Shown: piece by piece, positions 42,097 through 54,421 of the stretch
How the letters are laid out: each line of letters opens with the position of its first letter
Numbering within the stretch: the first letter of the stretch is position 1
NCBI GenBank assembly: GCA_964507325.1
Contig: CAZDQL010000027.1
Coordinates: forward strand, 3,693-67,692
Direction of reading: 5' to 3'
From: CAZDQL01 sp964507325
GTDB lineage: Bacteria > Planctomycetota > UBA1135 > GCA-002686595
Length of the DNA: 64,000 nt
Program-made: the position numbers and the translations under genes
Notes under the pieces: generated by a model
Seen by the model: the letters and a program-made list of their open reading frames with translations, nothing else
What the model was told of the DNA's origin: nothing
The model's database searches: none

Positions 42097-42885
42097 ATGA
42101 GCCCCACCTTCCGCCTGCGCTCCCTGCCCTTCCTGCTGCGTCTTTCCTTCACGGCGCTGCTCCTCGTCCTGGCCGGTGGCTACCTGGCTTCGGTCACCCA
42201 CATGTACGAGCACCACGAGCCGCGCGACGGCCGGGCGGGGTTCACCATGACGGACATCGAGGGCGCCTACCACGGCGTCACCACGCCGCCGCTCCTGAGG
42301 GAGCTCCTGGAGACGAACCACCCCGCCGAGGTGAAGACCGAAGAGGGGACGGCGCAGCCGATCGGCGAGAAGGACCGCGCTCTGCTCCTGGAGTGGCTGA
42401 CAGGGGAGGAGATCGCCGCCAACTGGTCCAACGTCGACTTCGGCGACGGCTACGGCTCTCCCGAGGAGATCACCGCGGACGTTTGCGGGTCCTGCCACGG
42501 AATGCGCGTCCCAATGGAGGAGCGCGCGGAGCCTGACCTCGCCTCTTGGGACGACTACAGCCGGCTCGCCTTCCCCGATGAGATCGCTCCCACCGATGAG
42601 CCGACCCTCCTGGCGTCGACCCACACCCACGCCCTGGCCCTGGGGTCGCTCACCCTGCTGCTGTGTGCCCTGCTGGTCCTGACCCGCCTCCCCGACGGAC
42701 TCAAGGGACTGATCGCGTTCCTGGCGGCCGGGGGGCTCCTGGTCGACCTCGGAGCCTGGTGGCTGGCGCGGGAGAGCGCCGTCTGGACGACGGCGATCGT
42801 CGCCGGCGGGGCGGCCCACGTGGGGGGCGTGGGGCTGGCGCTGCTCGCGATCCTGGTGGAGCTCTGGCTGCCCGCGGCGGAGTAG
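42097..42885 (+). CDS. Membrane protein with one CxxCH haem site
   Basis: 262 residues. An N-terminal membrane segment (FTALLLVLAGGYLASVTHMY) precedes an extracytoplasmic domain containing one c-type haem motif, DVCGSCHGM. Then come three to four membrane helices starting at LALGSLTLLLCALLVLTRL. It lies 3 bp after the second Gfo/Idh/MocA gene and may carry electrons from periplasmic sugar oxidation to the membrane. Family not recognised. Confidence 0.75.
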   Translation: MSPTFRLRSLPFLLRLSFTALLLVLAGGYLASVTHMYEHHEPRDGRAGFTMTDIEGAYHGVTTPPLLRELLETNHPAEVKTEEGTAQPIGEKDRALLLEWLTGEEIAANWSNVDFGDGYGSPEEITADVCGSCHGMRVPMEERAEPDLASWDDYSRLAFPDEIAPTDEPTLLASTHTHALALGSLTLLLCALLVLTRLPDGLKGLIAFLAAGGLLVDLGAWWLARESAVWTTAIVAGGAAHVGGVGLALLAILVELWLPAAE

Positions 42886-42894
42886 GCCGATCGG

Positions 42895-43056
42895 CTACTC
42901 CCCGCTGACGGTCCGGTCGGGGGGCGAGGTGGTGATCGAGTAGCCCGCGAGGGCGGATGCCACGAACAGACCCAGGACGATCAGGAAGACCCAGACCAGC
43001 ACGAGCCACGCGCCATCGACCTGGCGCGGTAGGGCAGAGGAGGGGGGGTCCAGCAT
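42895..43056 (-). CDS. Small single-span membrane protein
   Basis: 53 residues: MLDPPSSALPRQVDG, a membrane helix of about 22 residues (AWLVLVWVFLIVLGLFVASA), and a polar tail GYSITTSPPDRTVSGE. It converges on the haem-membrane-protein gene (stops 9 bp apart) and starts 52 bp after the CarboxypepD_reg gene on the same strand. The hydrophobic helix and codon use support a real gene. CcoQ/FixQ-like small subunits look similar, but nothing ties it to an oxidase here. Confidence 0.6.
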   Translation of the reverse strand: MLDPPSSALPRQVDGAWLVLVWVFLIVLGLFVASALAGYSITTSPPDRTVSGE

Positions 43057-43108
43057 CTGGGGTAGATCGAGGGTACCAGCACCCCCGGAAAGGGGGAAGG
43101 AGGCACGC

Positions 43109-44866
43109 TCAACGCCCGCCGGCGCGTTGTGCTTCCCAGTCGGTCTGCCCCTCGATCGCCCCCATGGGCAGGGGGAGGAGCAGCTCCGACTGCCCCCGCG
43201 GCTCCAGGGAGAGCTGCCGGGGCGCGAGCACCTGCTCGTGGTGCCACCACACCTCCGCCCGCCAGAGCCCGGGCTCGAGGTCGTCGATGACGAGCGGCTC
43301 GTCCGGGGGCAGGACGAAGGTGTCACGCGGCGTTCCGTTGACGGTCAGGTCGATCGGCAAGCCCTGGTAGCGCCCGCCCATGCGCACCTCGAGGGCGGCG
43401 GCGTCGATGCGCAGGGGCTCGAGGGTGAGCTCCACCTCCGCGGACTCGGCGGTCACCGCGCGGGAGGCGTGCAGGGAGCCGTCGGAGCTCTCGGCGGTCA
43501 GGTAGTAGCCGCGGCTCACCTTGGGGAAGACGGTCAGGGCGAACTCGCCCCTGCGGTTGGTGACCACCTCCTGCGCCGCCGCGGGGAGGTGGGGTAGCAC
43601 CACCGCCAGGGTGTAGGTGGGTTTGCGCTGCATCGCCTTGGTGGTGGCGAAGCCCTGGGCGGGCGCTTCCAGCCGCACCCGCGCCCCGGCCGCCGGCTCC
43701 CCATCGAGCCCGCGCACCACGCCGCGAATGCAGGGGCCGCGCTTGAGGCGGATCTTGTGCTGGTTCTTGCGACCGGCGATCAGCTTCAGGTTGGTGATCG
43801 GCGGACTGGCGATGGCGCCCACGCGAAACGCCATCAGGCTGACGTGGCCGGGCTGCAGGCCCTCGACGAAGGCGCTGCCGCCGGGGTGCACTTCGATCGG
43901 GTTGATCTCGTACCAGGGGAAGGTCCGCTCGCCGAGGCCCGTCCCCAGCTCGTGCCCCCCCACCGGCAGGACGTAGAGCAGCGCCGGTCCCGGCCCCCCG
44001 GCCGCGGCGTCGAGGCCGACCTCGAGGGACGCCCCGGGGTGCAGGGTGAAGGTCAGTCGGTCGCGTTCGATCGGCCGGGAGCGCATCACCGGCACGATCT
44101 GGCGTCGCCGCGCGTAGCCGTGCTTGCGGACGACCGCCAGGGCCTTGTCGGGGGCGATGCGCGGGAAGAAGAACTCCCCTTCCAGGTCGGTGAATGTGGT
44201 CTGACCGTCGAGGCGCACCTCGGCGCCCTCCAGCAGCTCCCCGTTCGGGTCCCGTACCGTCCCCCGTACCGACGCCGCGGCGACGCGCGAGACGTCGAGG
44301 TTCAGCTGACTCTCGGCGAGCTGCCGCAGGGCCACCTCGCGCTCGCAGCGCACCCCGCGATCGGTCTGGACGAACACCACCGCCAACCCCTGGTACAGGT
44401 CGGATGCCCCGAAGCGCCCCTGGGAGTCGGTCCTGAGCTCCCGCCCGAGATTGGGGCCCGCGGTGAAGGTGATCGTCGCGCGGACCCCCGCCCCACCGTC
44501 CCCCACGATGCGCCCCTTGAGGCGCGCGTTGGCGTCACTGCGGGGTGCGGGCAGGTTTCCGTTCTGAGGGAAGCTCCCCCGGGAGACCAGGGTCAGCTCC
44601 ACGGCCAACGGGTGGACGACGGAGGTCGCCACCGCCCCGGTGCTCGGATCCACTCCCGGCTCGAGGAGCACCGAACGGCGCTCCTCGGAGGGGACGGAGG
44701 CTTCCTCGGGCGCGGCCGGGCGCGCCACCCCATCGCCGGTGGGGTGGGCCACCTCCAGCTCCGGATCCTCGCCGATCCGGGACTCGAGCAGGACGGCCCC
44801 GACGCCGACCGCGGCGCTGAGGAGGAGCAGGAGGAGGAGGCGTGAGGTCTTGTTCCTACCGGTCAT
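43109..44866 (-). CDS. Membrane-anchored protein with CarboxypepD_reg-like domains
   Basis: 585 residues. The N-terminal anchor or uncleaved signal (SRLLLLLLLSAAVGVGAVLL) precedes a Glu/Pro-rich linker and several beta-sandwich repeats of the carboxypeptidase-regulatory type: LKGRIVGDGGAGVRATITFT, SVRGTVRDPNGELLEGAEVR and IRGVVRGLDGEPAAGARVRL. These act as surface structural or binding modules. The start at 44866 is fixed by the anchor; longer versions would run into the assembly gap. Confidence 0.8.
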   Translation of the reverse strand: MTGRNKTSRLLLLLLLSAAVGVGAVLLESRIGEDPELEVAHPTGDGVARPAAPEEASVPSEERRSVLLEPGVDPSTGAVATSVVHPLAVELTLVSRGSFPQNGNLPAPRSDANARLKGRIVGDGGAGVRATITFTAGPNLGRELRTDSQGRFGASDLYQGLAVVFVQTDRGVRCEREVALRQLAESQLNLDVSRVAAASVRGTVRDPNGELLEGAEVRLDGQTTFTDLEGEFFFPRIAPDKALAVVRKHGYARRRQIVPVMRSRPIERDRLTFTLHPGASLEVGLDAAAGGPGPALLYVLPVGGHELGTGLGERTFPWYEINPIEVHPGGSAFVEGLQPGHVSLMAFRVGAIASPPITNLKLIAGRKNQHKIRLKRGPCIRGVVRGLDGEPAAGARVRLEAPAQGFATTKAMQRKPTYTLAVVLPHLPAAAQEVVTNRRGEFALTVFPKVSRGYYLTAESSDGSLHASRAVTAESAEVELTLEPLRIDAAALEVRMGGRYQGLPIDLTVNGTPRDTFVLPPDEPLVIDDLEPGLWRAEVWWHHEQVLAPRQLSLEPRGQSELLLPLPMGAIEGQTDWEAQRAGGR

Positions 44867-44986
44867 GAACGGCCCCGGGAGATCGTGGCGTCGGGGGAGA
44901 TCGCAGTCCAGGGGCCAGGCGGGCGAGGGCTGGGACGGGCGGGGGGCGGCCCTATTCCCCGGAAAGCGGAGCGTCGGGGGGGGCGG

Positions 44987-44996
44987 NNNNNNNNNN
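44987..44996. other. Assembly gap of ten Ns
   Basis: Ten undetermined bases are flanked by a G-run (GGGGGGGGCGG) and a C-run (CCCCTACCCCCC). The surrounding 44867-45113 is the divergent promoter region of two secreted-protein genes and has no coding sequence I trust. The gap length is probably a placeholder. Confidence 0.95.
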
Positions 44997-45113
44997 CCCC
45001 TACCCCCCGCACCCCCGCGCGGGGGCGGGCCGCCCCGGCCCCGCCGGCCCCCCGGGGGGCGGGGTCTCATCGCGAGAGCGCGGCGATTGCCCGGCACCGC
45101 GACCGATCCCACA

Positions 45114-47237
45114 ATGCGCCCAATGCGCACCCCCGCCCTGGTGGCCGCGGCCTGGGTCGCCGTCGGAGCGACGACCTACCTCTCCCACTCCCGGAGTCCC
45201 GCGGCCGACCCCGCGGGGCCGGCACAGGAGGAGGCCGCGGAGTCGTCTCCCTCCCTGCTCCCCGATTGCCGCCTCGAACTCGCCACCCGCGGTCGCCCCG
45301 AGACGGTCCGGATCCTCGACGTGGACGGCGATGGAGAGCTCGAGCTCCTGGCCGCGACCCGCTCGGCCCCCGCTCGGGACGGAGGGGCGGTGGGCACCCT
45401 GCACCTCTGGCGCGGTCCCCTGGAGACGCCGGTCGTGGTCGAGCTCCCCGACTACCTGCTCGGGCCGGAGCTCTGGAGGGGAGAGGGGGCCGCGCGACTG
45501 GTCCTCGCTTCCCGCTCCAGCGACGAGCTCCTCTTCCTCGACCCCCTCGACCTGGGGGCCGACCCGTCCCGTCTCCCCCTGCCCGCCGGCCCCCGGGCGA
45601 TCGACGTCGCCCCCCTGCGACCCGGCGGACCGGACGTGATCGCGGTTCCCCTGCGCAGCGGGGAGCTCTGGATCATGGAGGGGCAGGAGATCCACCGCCG
45701 CGCCCTCCCCGCGCCCCTGCCGACCACCGTCCTGGTGGAGCCGGGAGCGGTGCACGTGGGCTCCCAGGCGAGCGGCACCCTGTACACCTGGACCCTCTCC
45801 GAGGAGGGGATCCTGAGCGAAGAGCCCCGGGCAGTGCTGCTCGGGGGAATCCCCCGCGACCTGGCGCGCGCGGACCTGGACGGGGACGGCGCGGACGAGC
45901 TCCTGGTCGCCGGCGGAGACGACGCCCTCTGGGCGATCGGCGAGGAGGGGAGCGTCGCGCGCATCCCCGCGGGGTCGATCCCGATCGCCCTCGCGCCACT
46001 CTCGGGGGGCGGCGTGGTCTCCGCCGCCCAAGGGGAGTTCTCCTATCGCGTCCACGAGGGCACGGGGAGGGTTCCCCTGGTCTACGCGGGGCAGGACGTC
46101 TGGGACGTGGCCGCCGGGGACCTCGACGGGGACGGGGCCACCGACCTGGCGCTCGCCAACCGCGGCGCCCTGCGCGTCAGCGTGCTCCTCGGTCGCGGGG
46201 AGGGGGGATTCCACGGCGGGGAGCGCGTCCCCACCGGTCGCGGCCCCCACCGCATCGCCGCGGGCGACCTGGAGGGGGACGGACGGGTGGAGCTCCTGGC
46301 GGTCGACGCCCTCGACGACACCCTGTCGGTGCTGGCGGACGACGGCGAGGGCTACCGGCGGGTGGCGGCGTTGCCCGCCGGGACGCAGGTGGACCGGGTC
46401 GCGGCGGGCGATCTCGACGGCCACCCCGGGGTCGAGGTGGTGCTGGTCGACCAGGTGAGGGGAGGAGTCCTGCTCACGGTGCTCGAGGGGGGAGCGGCCC
46501 CCGCGGAGCTCGGGAACGCTCCCCGCCACAGCCTGCGACTCGCGGGCTCCGCCGGAGACGTGGCGCTCCTGCCAGCGGACTTCCCCGGCGGCGCGCGTCT
46601 GGTCCGGGCGGATCCCGCGGGGGCGGCGATCGAGCTCCTGGCCTGGTCGCCCGAGCGGGGGCTGGAGCTCCTGCGTCGCGTGCCCGCCGGCGGAGTTCCG
46701 GTGGCGGTCATCCCCTTGCCCGGCACGGGACTGGCGCTCGCCCTCGGCAATCCGGGGCGACGCCTGGGGGTGGCCTTCCTCGACGGGACGACCCTCGAGG
46801 AGGTGGACTTCGTCGACTTCGGCGAGCACGCGCCCCTGGACCTGGCCCCCTACGAGCATGAGGGACGGGAAGGCGTCGAGCTCGCGGTCCTGGTGCGCCC
46901 CCCCGGTCCCGACGGCCCGGGGCACCTGGCCCTGCTCCGGCGTGGGCCCAAGGGGTGGCGGGGATTCCACGGGGCAGCGACCGGGCAGCGCCCCTTCGCC
47001 GTGGCCGCAGGCGATCTCAACGGGGACGGCTTGGACGAGCTCGTCGTCGGCGCCCAGAACAGCCACCACGTGAACCTGTGGAGCCCGCGCGGGGATGGAC
47101 TCGCGGCAGCGCCCGACCTGGGGGTCGGTCGCGGGGTGCTCGAGGTCGCGATCGTCGACCTGGGGGACGGCGGCCCACCGGCGGTGGTGGCGGTGAACAA
47201 CTTCTCGAACGACCTGATGCTGGTGCGGGCGCGCTAG
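45114..47237 (+). CDS. Secreted FG-GAP/VCBS beta-propeller protein
   Basis: 707 residues from ATG 45114 (ATG 45123 is equally possible). A signal-type N-terminus (TPALVAAAWVAVGATTYL) is followed by repeats with calcium loops of the form DxDGDGxxEL: DVDGDGELEL, DLDGDGADEL, DLDGDGATDL, DLEGDGRVEL and DLNGDGLDEL. They are spaced about 60-80 residues apart, consistent with an integrin-alpha-like beta-propeller. No enzyme motif is present. Probable surface or periplasmic binding protein. Confidence 0.85.
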   Translation: MRPMRTPALVAAAWVAVGATTYLSHSRSPAADPAGPAQEEAAESSPSLLPDCRLELATRGRPETVRILDVDGDGELELLAATRSAPARDGGAVGTLHLWRGPLETPVVVELPDYLLGPELWRGEGAARLVLASRSSDELLFLDPLDLGADPSRLPLPAGPRAIDVAPLRPGGPDVIAVPLRSGELWIMEGQEIHRRALPAPLPTTVLVEPGAVHVGSQASGTLYTWTLSEEGILSEEPRAVLLGGIPRDLARADLDGDGADELLVAGGDDALWAIGEEGSVARIPAGSIPIALAPLSGGGVVSAAQGEFSYRVHEGTGRVPLVYAGQDVWDVAAGDLDGDGATDLALANRGALRVSVLLGRGEGGFHGGERVPTGRGPHRIAAGDLEGDGRVELLAVDALDDTLSVLADDGEGYRRVAALPAGTQVDRVAAGDLDGHPGVEVVLVDQVRGGVLLTVLEGGAAPAELGNAPRHSLRLAGSAGDVALLPADFPGGARLVRADPAGAAIELLAWSPERGLELLRRVPAGGVPVAVIPLPGTGLALALGNPGRRLGVAFLDGTTLEEVDFVDFGEHAPLDLAPYEHEGREGVELAVLVRPPGPDGPGHLALLRRGPKGWRGFHGAATGQRPFAVAAGDLNGDGLDELVVGAQNSHHVNLWSPRGDGLAAAPDLGVGRGVLEVAIVDLGDGGPPAVVAVNNFSNDLMLVRAR

Positions 47238-47247
47238 GCCGCAGCCC

Positions 47248-49044
47248 TCAGAGTCTCTCGAGCATCTTCACCAGACCGACGGCCACGCGCATCGACCCGG
47301 CGCACTCGTTGATCCCGACCATCTCCCGGCGGCTGCTCAAGTAGCCGTGGGGTCGGCGGTAGACCTCGCGGGTCGAGCGCAAGACGGCGGTGAAGAGCGC
47401 GCGCACCTTTTCGCGGTCGGGGCCACCCGCGGCCTCGGTGAGCAGGGGATCGTAGGCGACCGCCAGGCCGACGAGCAGGTTCTGCGGGGGGCCGAAGGTG
47501 TCCCCCACCTGCAGGTCCGCTTGGGGATCGAAGTGGAAGACGGTCACGTCCCCCCAGGCTCCACCGTCGTACTGCTGTCCCTTGACGTGGGAGCGCAGGG
47601 CGGCGGAGATCAGGCTGGCGATGCGCGGCGCGAGCGCCGGTTCCTCTTCGGCGACGGCGAGCAGGATCTCCCAGCAGCGCACCTGGTCCGCCGCCACGTT
47701 CCCCCCCAGGCGCAGGGCGTCGCGCCACAGCGGCGCGAAGTGCTCGAAGCCGCCCAGGGCCAAGCGGCGGAAGGTCTCTTCGCCGGGTGCGTCGGCCCAC
47801 ATCGCCACCGCGCGCGCCCCGTAGTGGCCGTACTCGTCGTCGAAGGCGGGATCGATCTCCCGCCAGTTGCCGGCCCAGCGGTGGGTGTACTCGAAGCACC
47901 CCACCGCTTCCCGCGCCGCGTCGAGGTAGGGAGCGCCCTCATCCCCGGCGAGCCGCGCCAGGCGCACGAGCTGGGCGGGCACGTCCAGGCGCCGGAGGGC
48001 GCCGAAGCCGGGGTTCGGCGTGCCGTCGCGGGGGCGGTACTTGGCACTCACCTCCCCGTCCGGGCTCACCCCGCGCGCCAGGATCGTGTCGGCTCCGCGA
48101 CGCGCGAGCTCCAGTGCCCGCTCGCGCAGGGGAGGGGGGCCCCCCTCGGCGACCTCGAGCAGGAAGCCCAGGTGCTGGCCGACCTCGGCGAAGGCCTCGT
48201 CGCGAGGTCGATCGAGGGCGCAGTCCCAGGTGCGCGGCAGGCCGGTCACGGGGTGGACGGCGCGCTCCAGGACGTCCCGGGTCGCCAGCTCGGCCCGCTC
48301 CCGCCACTCCGGGACCTGCGGCGCCGCCGCCGCCGCGGCGACCAGGAGATCCGTGTAAGTGTTGTGCCCCCCCGGCATCGGCCGCAGCGCCTCGCCGGTG
48401 AGGACGTCGAAGGTGTGGGCCAGGAAGGTGGTGGGCTCCCCCTCGCTGTCGCCGGCGTGGGTGCGCCAGAGCTCCAGGATCCAGCGCAGCTCCTCGACCA
48501 CCTCGGCGCGCAGGGCCTCGGGCTCGGGACAGGGCAGGGGGACCAGCACCTCCAGGTCGCGCCAATGGGCCGTCGAGGATTCGCCGGCGGCGAGGCGCAG
48601 GGTGAGGCGCGGCAGTGGTGCGCGGCCCAGGGCCTCGGCGAGCTGCGCTCCGCTGCACTCGAAGGGCACGAAGTCCGCCTCCCCGTCGCCGACCGCGAGC
48701 TGCACCTCGCCCCCACCGCCGTCCCGGATCGAGAGCCGCCCGCGACCGCCGACCGCGCCGCGGATCAGGAGGCCGGAGGCCAGGGGCGCGTAGAGGGGCA
48801 CCGGCTGCTCGGCGTACTCGCCGTCGGCGGTGCGCAGGCAGGGGCGGCCGGCGCGCTCCTCGAGCTGGAGGGTGCCCCCGGAGGCGCGCCACCAGGGGAT
48901 GCGCTGGGTCCCCCGCTCGTCGCGCTGGCGCGGCGGGGCTTCGGTGAAATCCCCGTTGTCGAGCAGATCGAAGGAGCGGACCGGCTCTTGGGGAATCGGA
49001 GCCCCGAGCAGGCCCAGGAGGAGGGTCGCGGTCAAGAGAGGCAT
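47248..49044 (-). CDS. Secreted protein, alpha-toroid-like, unknown function
   Basis: 598 residues. Signal peptide PLLTATLLLGLLGAPIPQE at the start. Residues about 30-190 look like a beta-sandwich (LLIRGAVGGRGRLSIRDGGG, FVPFECSGAQLAEALG). The rest is rich in paired helices with conserved aromatic and acidic motifs (GHNTYTDLLVAAAAAAPQVP, AFDDEYGHYGARAVAMW). That plan matches carbohydrate-active alpha/alpha-toroid enzymes, but no catalytic pair can be assigned. It converges with the FG-GAP protein gene, 10 bp between stops. Confidence 0.65.
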   Translation of the reverse strand: MPLLTATLLLGLLGAPIPQEPVRSFDLLDNGDFTEAPPRQRDERGTQRIPWWRASGGTLQLEERAGRPCLRTADGEYAEQPVPLYAPLASGLLIRGAVGGRGRLSIRDGGGGEVQLAVGDGEADFVPFECSGAQLAEALGRAPLPRLTLRLAAGESSTAHWRDLEVLVPLPCPEPEALRAEVVEELRWILELWRTHAGDSEGEPTTFLAHTFDVLTGEALRPMPGGHNTYTDLLVAAAAAAPQVPEWRERAELATRDVLERAVHPVTGLPRTWDCALDRPRDEAFAEVGQHLGFLLEVAEGGPPPLRERALELARRGADTILARGVSPDGEVSAKYRPRDGTPNPGFGALRRLDVPAQLVRLARLAGDEGAPYLDAAREAVGCFEYTHRWAGNWREIDPAFDDEYGHYGARAVAMWADAPGEETFRRLALGGFEHFAPLWRDALRLGGNVAADQVRCWEILLAVAEEEPALAPRIASLISAALRSHVKGQQYDGGAWGDVTVFHFDPQADLQVGDTFGPPQNLLVGLAVAYDPLLTEAAGGPDREKVRALFTAVLRSTREVYRRPHGYLSSRREMVGINECAGSMRVAVGLVKMLERL

Positions 49045-49298
49045 GGTTCGGTGGCCGGCCAGGGTACCCGGACCGGGGGGTGTGAGCCCCGTGCTCGTGG
49101 GGAGGGGCTCGGAGACGCAACCCGGTCTCCCGAATGGGACGCCCGCAGGTCGGATTGGCGCCCCTCGCAAGGATTTCGCACTGCCGCCAAGACGGGGTCG
49201 CGAACGCCCCGGCAGCTCAAGCACCCCCAGTCGAGCGGTCGATGAACCCCCGTCCCCTCCCCGCCTCGTTCCCCATCCCCAGCCGACGGAGGAATGCC

Positions 49299-51299
49299 GT
49301 GCGCATCCTCGACCCGCCCCCCCTCGTCCTCACGGCGCTACTGGTCTTGCCGGCGGCGGCTCAGGAGAATCCCCAAGGGGAATCCCCTGACCTGATCGAT
49401 CTCTCCCTGGAGGAGTTGATGAACATCGACGTCGAGGTCACGTCGGTCTCGCGCAAGAGCGAGAGCCTGGCGCGGTCGGCCGCCGCGGTCTACGTCATCA
49501 CCGCCGAGGACATTCGACGCAGCGGCGCGACCTCGATCCCCGAGGCCCTACGCATGGCGCCGGGTCTGCAGGTCTCGCGCCTGAGCGCCAGTGCCTACTC
49601 GATCACCGCCCGTGGATTCGGGGGAGAGTTCGCCAACAAGCTGCTGGTGTTGATCGACGGGCGCACCGTCTACACCCCCCTCTTCTCCGGCACCTTCTGG
49701 CAGAACCAGGACCTGCTCCTAGAGGACATTGCGCGCATCGAGGTGATCCGCGGTCCGGGCGCCGCGATGTGGGGAGCGAACGCCGTCAACGGGGTGATCA
49801 ACATCATCACCAAGCCGGCGGTGGACACCCAGGGGACCCTGACGAGCGTGCTGGTGGGGAGCGAGGAAAAGTTCACCGGCCAGGTTCGTACCGGAGGGCC
49901 CCTGGGGGAGAAGGGCCACCTCCGGACTTGGGCCAAGTTCGTCGACCGGGACGGCTTGGACTACCCCGGCGACGATGTCGATTCCGGATTCGAAGCCAGC
50001 CGCGGTGGTTTCCGGGCCGACTGGGAGCTCGACTGCGGACAGAGCCTGACCCTCAAGGGTGACGTCTACACCAACCGGGGAGCGCGCGCCGTTCAATTCC
50101 CCGATCCCCTCGCTCCTCCCGAACCGACGATCGACCTGGGGCGGCGCGACGACGGCGGCAACCTGCTCCTGCGTTGGGAGGAGGTGGCCGAGGACGGCAC
50201 CGCCACCCACCTGCAGACCTACTACGCGCGCACCGAGTTCCAATCCAACGTGGTGGACGAGGACCGCGACACCTTCGACGTCGACTTCCAGCGCCGGCAG
50301 TGGCTCGGGGAGCGCCACGAACTGGTGTGGGGCTTCGGGTACCGCCACTCGGACTCCGAGACCGTGGGCTCGACGACGATCTTCTTCGACCCCGCGAGCC
50401 GCACCACCGACCTCTTCAGCGGCTTCATCCAGGACGAGTACACCTGGAACGAGAACACCCGGCTGACCGCCGGGGCGAAGGTCGAGCACAACGACTACAC
50501 CGACTTCGAGTTCCAGCCCAACCTGCGCCTGCTCTGGAGTCCGAGCGAGCAGCACACTGTCTGGGGAGCCGTCTCGCGAGCCGTGCGAACCCCCGCCCGG
50601 GTGTACGCCGACGTGATCTTCCAACAGGACCTGCTGCCCGACACGCCCCCCGGCTTCGACACCATCGTCACCCTGAAGGGCGACGAGGACTTCGAGTCGG
50701 AGGAGCTCCTGGCGTGGGAGCTGGGCTACCGCGTGCGACCCGACGAGCGCCTCTCGGTCGACATCTCGGTCTTTCTCAACGACTACGACAAGCTCTATTC
50801 ATTGGAGTTCGGGGACGTCAACGTCATCGGTGCGGGCCTCCTCGAGCAGGAGCTGGTGGCGGACAATCTGCTCGAGGGGACCGCGACAGGGCTCGAGCTG
50901 GCCGCCCAATACAACCCCTCCGATCGCTGGCAGCTGCACGCCAGCTACACCTTCACCGAGCTGGACGTAGACGCCCGGTCCGGTAGCACGGACCCGCAGC
51001 CGGAGGATGCAGAGCTGCGCGTGCCGCAGAACCAGGCCCAGCTGCGCTCCTACTACGACCTCTCGGAGACGACCGAGCTGGACGTGGCGCTCTACTACGT
51101 CGACCATCTGAGCCTCGGGGTCGACAGCTACGTGCGCGGGGACGTGCGGCTCGGCTGGAAGCCGTGCGATTCCACGACCGTGACGGTCGGCGTACAGGGC
51201 ATAGGGCACGACGAGGACCTCGAGTTCCCCTCCGGGGAGTTCGGTGACTACTACCTGGTCGAGACGAGCGCCTTCGTGAAGGTCAGCATCCGCTTCTGA
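49299..51299 (+). CDS. TonB-dependent receptor
   Basis: 666 residues from GTG 49299, chosen because GGAGG lies 6 nt upstream and a signal peptide follows directly (RILDPPPLVLTALLVLPAAA); ATG 49242 is the longer alternative. The plug domain is complete: TSVSRKSESLARSAAAVYVI, APGLQVSRLSASAYSITARG, KLLVLIDGRTVYTPLFSGTF and IEVIRGPGAAMWGANAVNGV. A beta-barrel ending in a terminal Phe (VKVSIRF) follows. It should import an unknown ligand or sense it. It begins a receptor, YfiR, hybrid-kinase unit, 18 bp before the YfiR gene. Confidence 0.93.
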   Translation: MRILDPPPLVLTALLVLPAAAQENPQGESPDLIDLSLEELMNIDVEVTSVSRKSESLARSAAAVYVITAEDIRRSGATSIPEALRMAPGLQVSRLSASAYSITARGFGGEFANKLLVLIDGRTVYTPLFSGTFWQNQDLLLEDIARIEVIRGPGAAMWGANAVNGVINIITKPAVDTQGTLTSVLVGSEEKFTGQVRTGGPLGEKGHLRTWAKFVDRDGLDYPGDDVDSGFEASRGGFRADWELDCGQSLTLKGDVYTNRGARAVQFPDPLAPPEPTIDLGRRDDGGNLLLRWEEVAEDGTATHLQTYYARTEFQSNVVDEDRDTFDVDFQRRQWLGERHELVWGFGYRHSDSETVGSTTIFFDPASRTTDLFSGFIQDEYTWNENTRLTAGAKVEHNDYTDFEFQPNLRLLWSPSEQHTVWGAVSRAVRTPARVYADVIFQQDLLPDTPPGFDTIVTLKGDEDFESEELLAWELGYRVRPDERLSVDISVFLNDYDKLYSLEFGDVNVIGAGLLEQELVADNLLEGTATGLELAAQYNPSDRWQLHASYTFTELDVDARSGSTDPQPEDAELRVPQNQAQLRSYYDLSETTELDVALYYVDHLSLGVDSYVRGDVRLGWKPCDSTTVTVGVQGIGHDEDLEFPSGEFGDYYLVETSAFVKVSIRF

Positions 51300-51317
51300 T
51301 CGCCACCGATCCGGACC

Positions 51318-51949
51318 ATGGGGCACCAGTACGCCAGTCATCCGATCCGACCCACGCTCCGCCGGGCGTGGCTGGTGGGGGGTGTGCTCGCGGTCTCATT
51401 GGCGTGCTTGCTGACCGCCGGGGGTGGTGCCCAGGCCCGTTCTGTGGACCACGGCACGCTCGCGACCGTGGATCAAGAGGTCAGCAGGGAGTACCAGGTC
51501 AAGGCGGCCTTCCTCTACAACTTCGTCAAGTACACCACCTGGCCCAAGGGGACCTTCGCCAGGAAGGATGCTCCCCTCGTCCTGGGCATCGTCGGAGAGG
51601 ATCCCTTCGGGAAGCTGATCGACAAGCTCCTGGCTGACAAGCGGGCGGGCAAGCACCCGATCTCGATCCGTCGCTTCGCGAAGGCGGAGCAGGTGCGCGG
51701 CGTGCACGCCCTGTTCCTGGGGACCATGAGCGCCAAGTCCCGGCGGGAGTTGCTGACCAGGCTGAAGTCGGAACCGGTGCTCACGGTCGCCGACGAGCAG
51801 GGGCATGCCGGAGCCAAGGGCACCGTCGCGGGCTTCTACCGCCTGCGCTCCAAGATCCGCTTCGAGATCAGTACCGCCGCTCTGAAGAGGTCCGGTCTGG
51901 AGATGAGCTCACAAGTGCTGAAGCTGGCCGACATCGTGGAGAAGCGCAA

Positions 51950-51953
<4 letters not shown>
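51318..51953 (+). CDS. YfiR-family (DUF4154) periplasmic protein
   Basis: 211 residues with an N-terminal export signal (residues about 15-40) and the YfiR signature REYQVKAAFLYNFVKYTTWP. These are followed by LVLGIVGEDPFGKLID and the C-terminal IRFEISTAALKRSGLEMSSQ. In Pseudomonas YfiR controls a membrane diguanylate cyclase; elsewhere the family sits between a TonB receptor and a hybrid kinase, exactly as here. The stop overlaps the kinase ATG by 4 nt. Confidence 0.9.
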
Positions 51954-54355
<2,402 letters not shown>

Positions 54356-54421
54356 CCGAACTGCCCGGTTCCCCTACCGGCGACGGCCGGTGCACGGGCC
54401 CTTGCGCTAACCTGCTGCTCC

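Noticed and set aside
43109..45130. Extension of the CarboxypepD_reg gene through the N run
   Set aside because: The extra N-terminus contains unknown residues and low-complexity Arg/Gly/Pro, and the membrane anchor begins at the ATG 44866.
45000..47069. Long minus-strand frame opposite the FG-GAP protein gene
   Set aside because: Compositionally a shadow (Gly/Glu/Val repeats); the plus strand has five calcium-binding repeats and a signal peptide.
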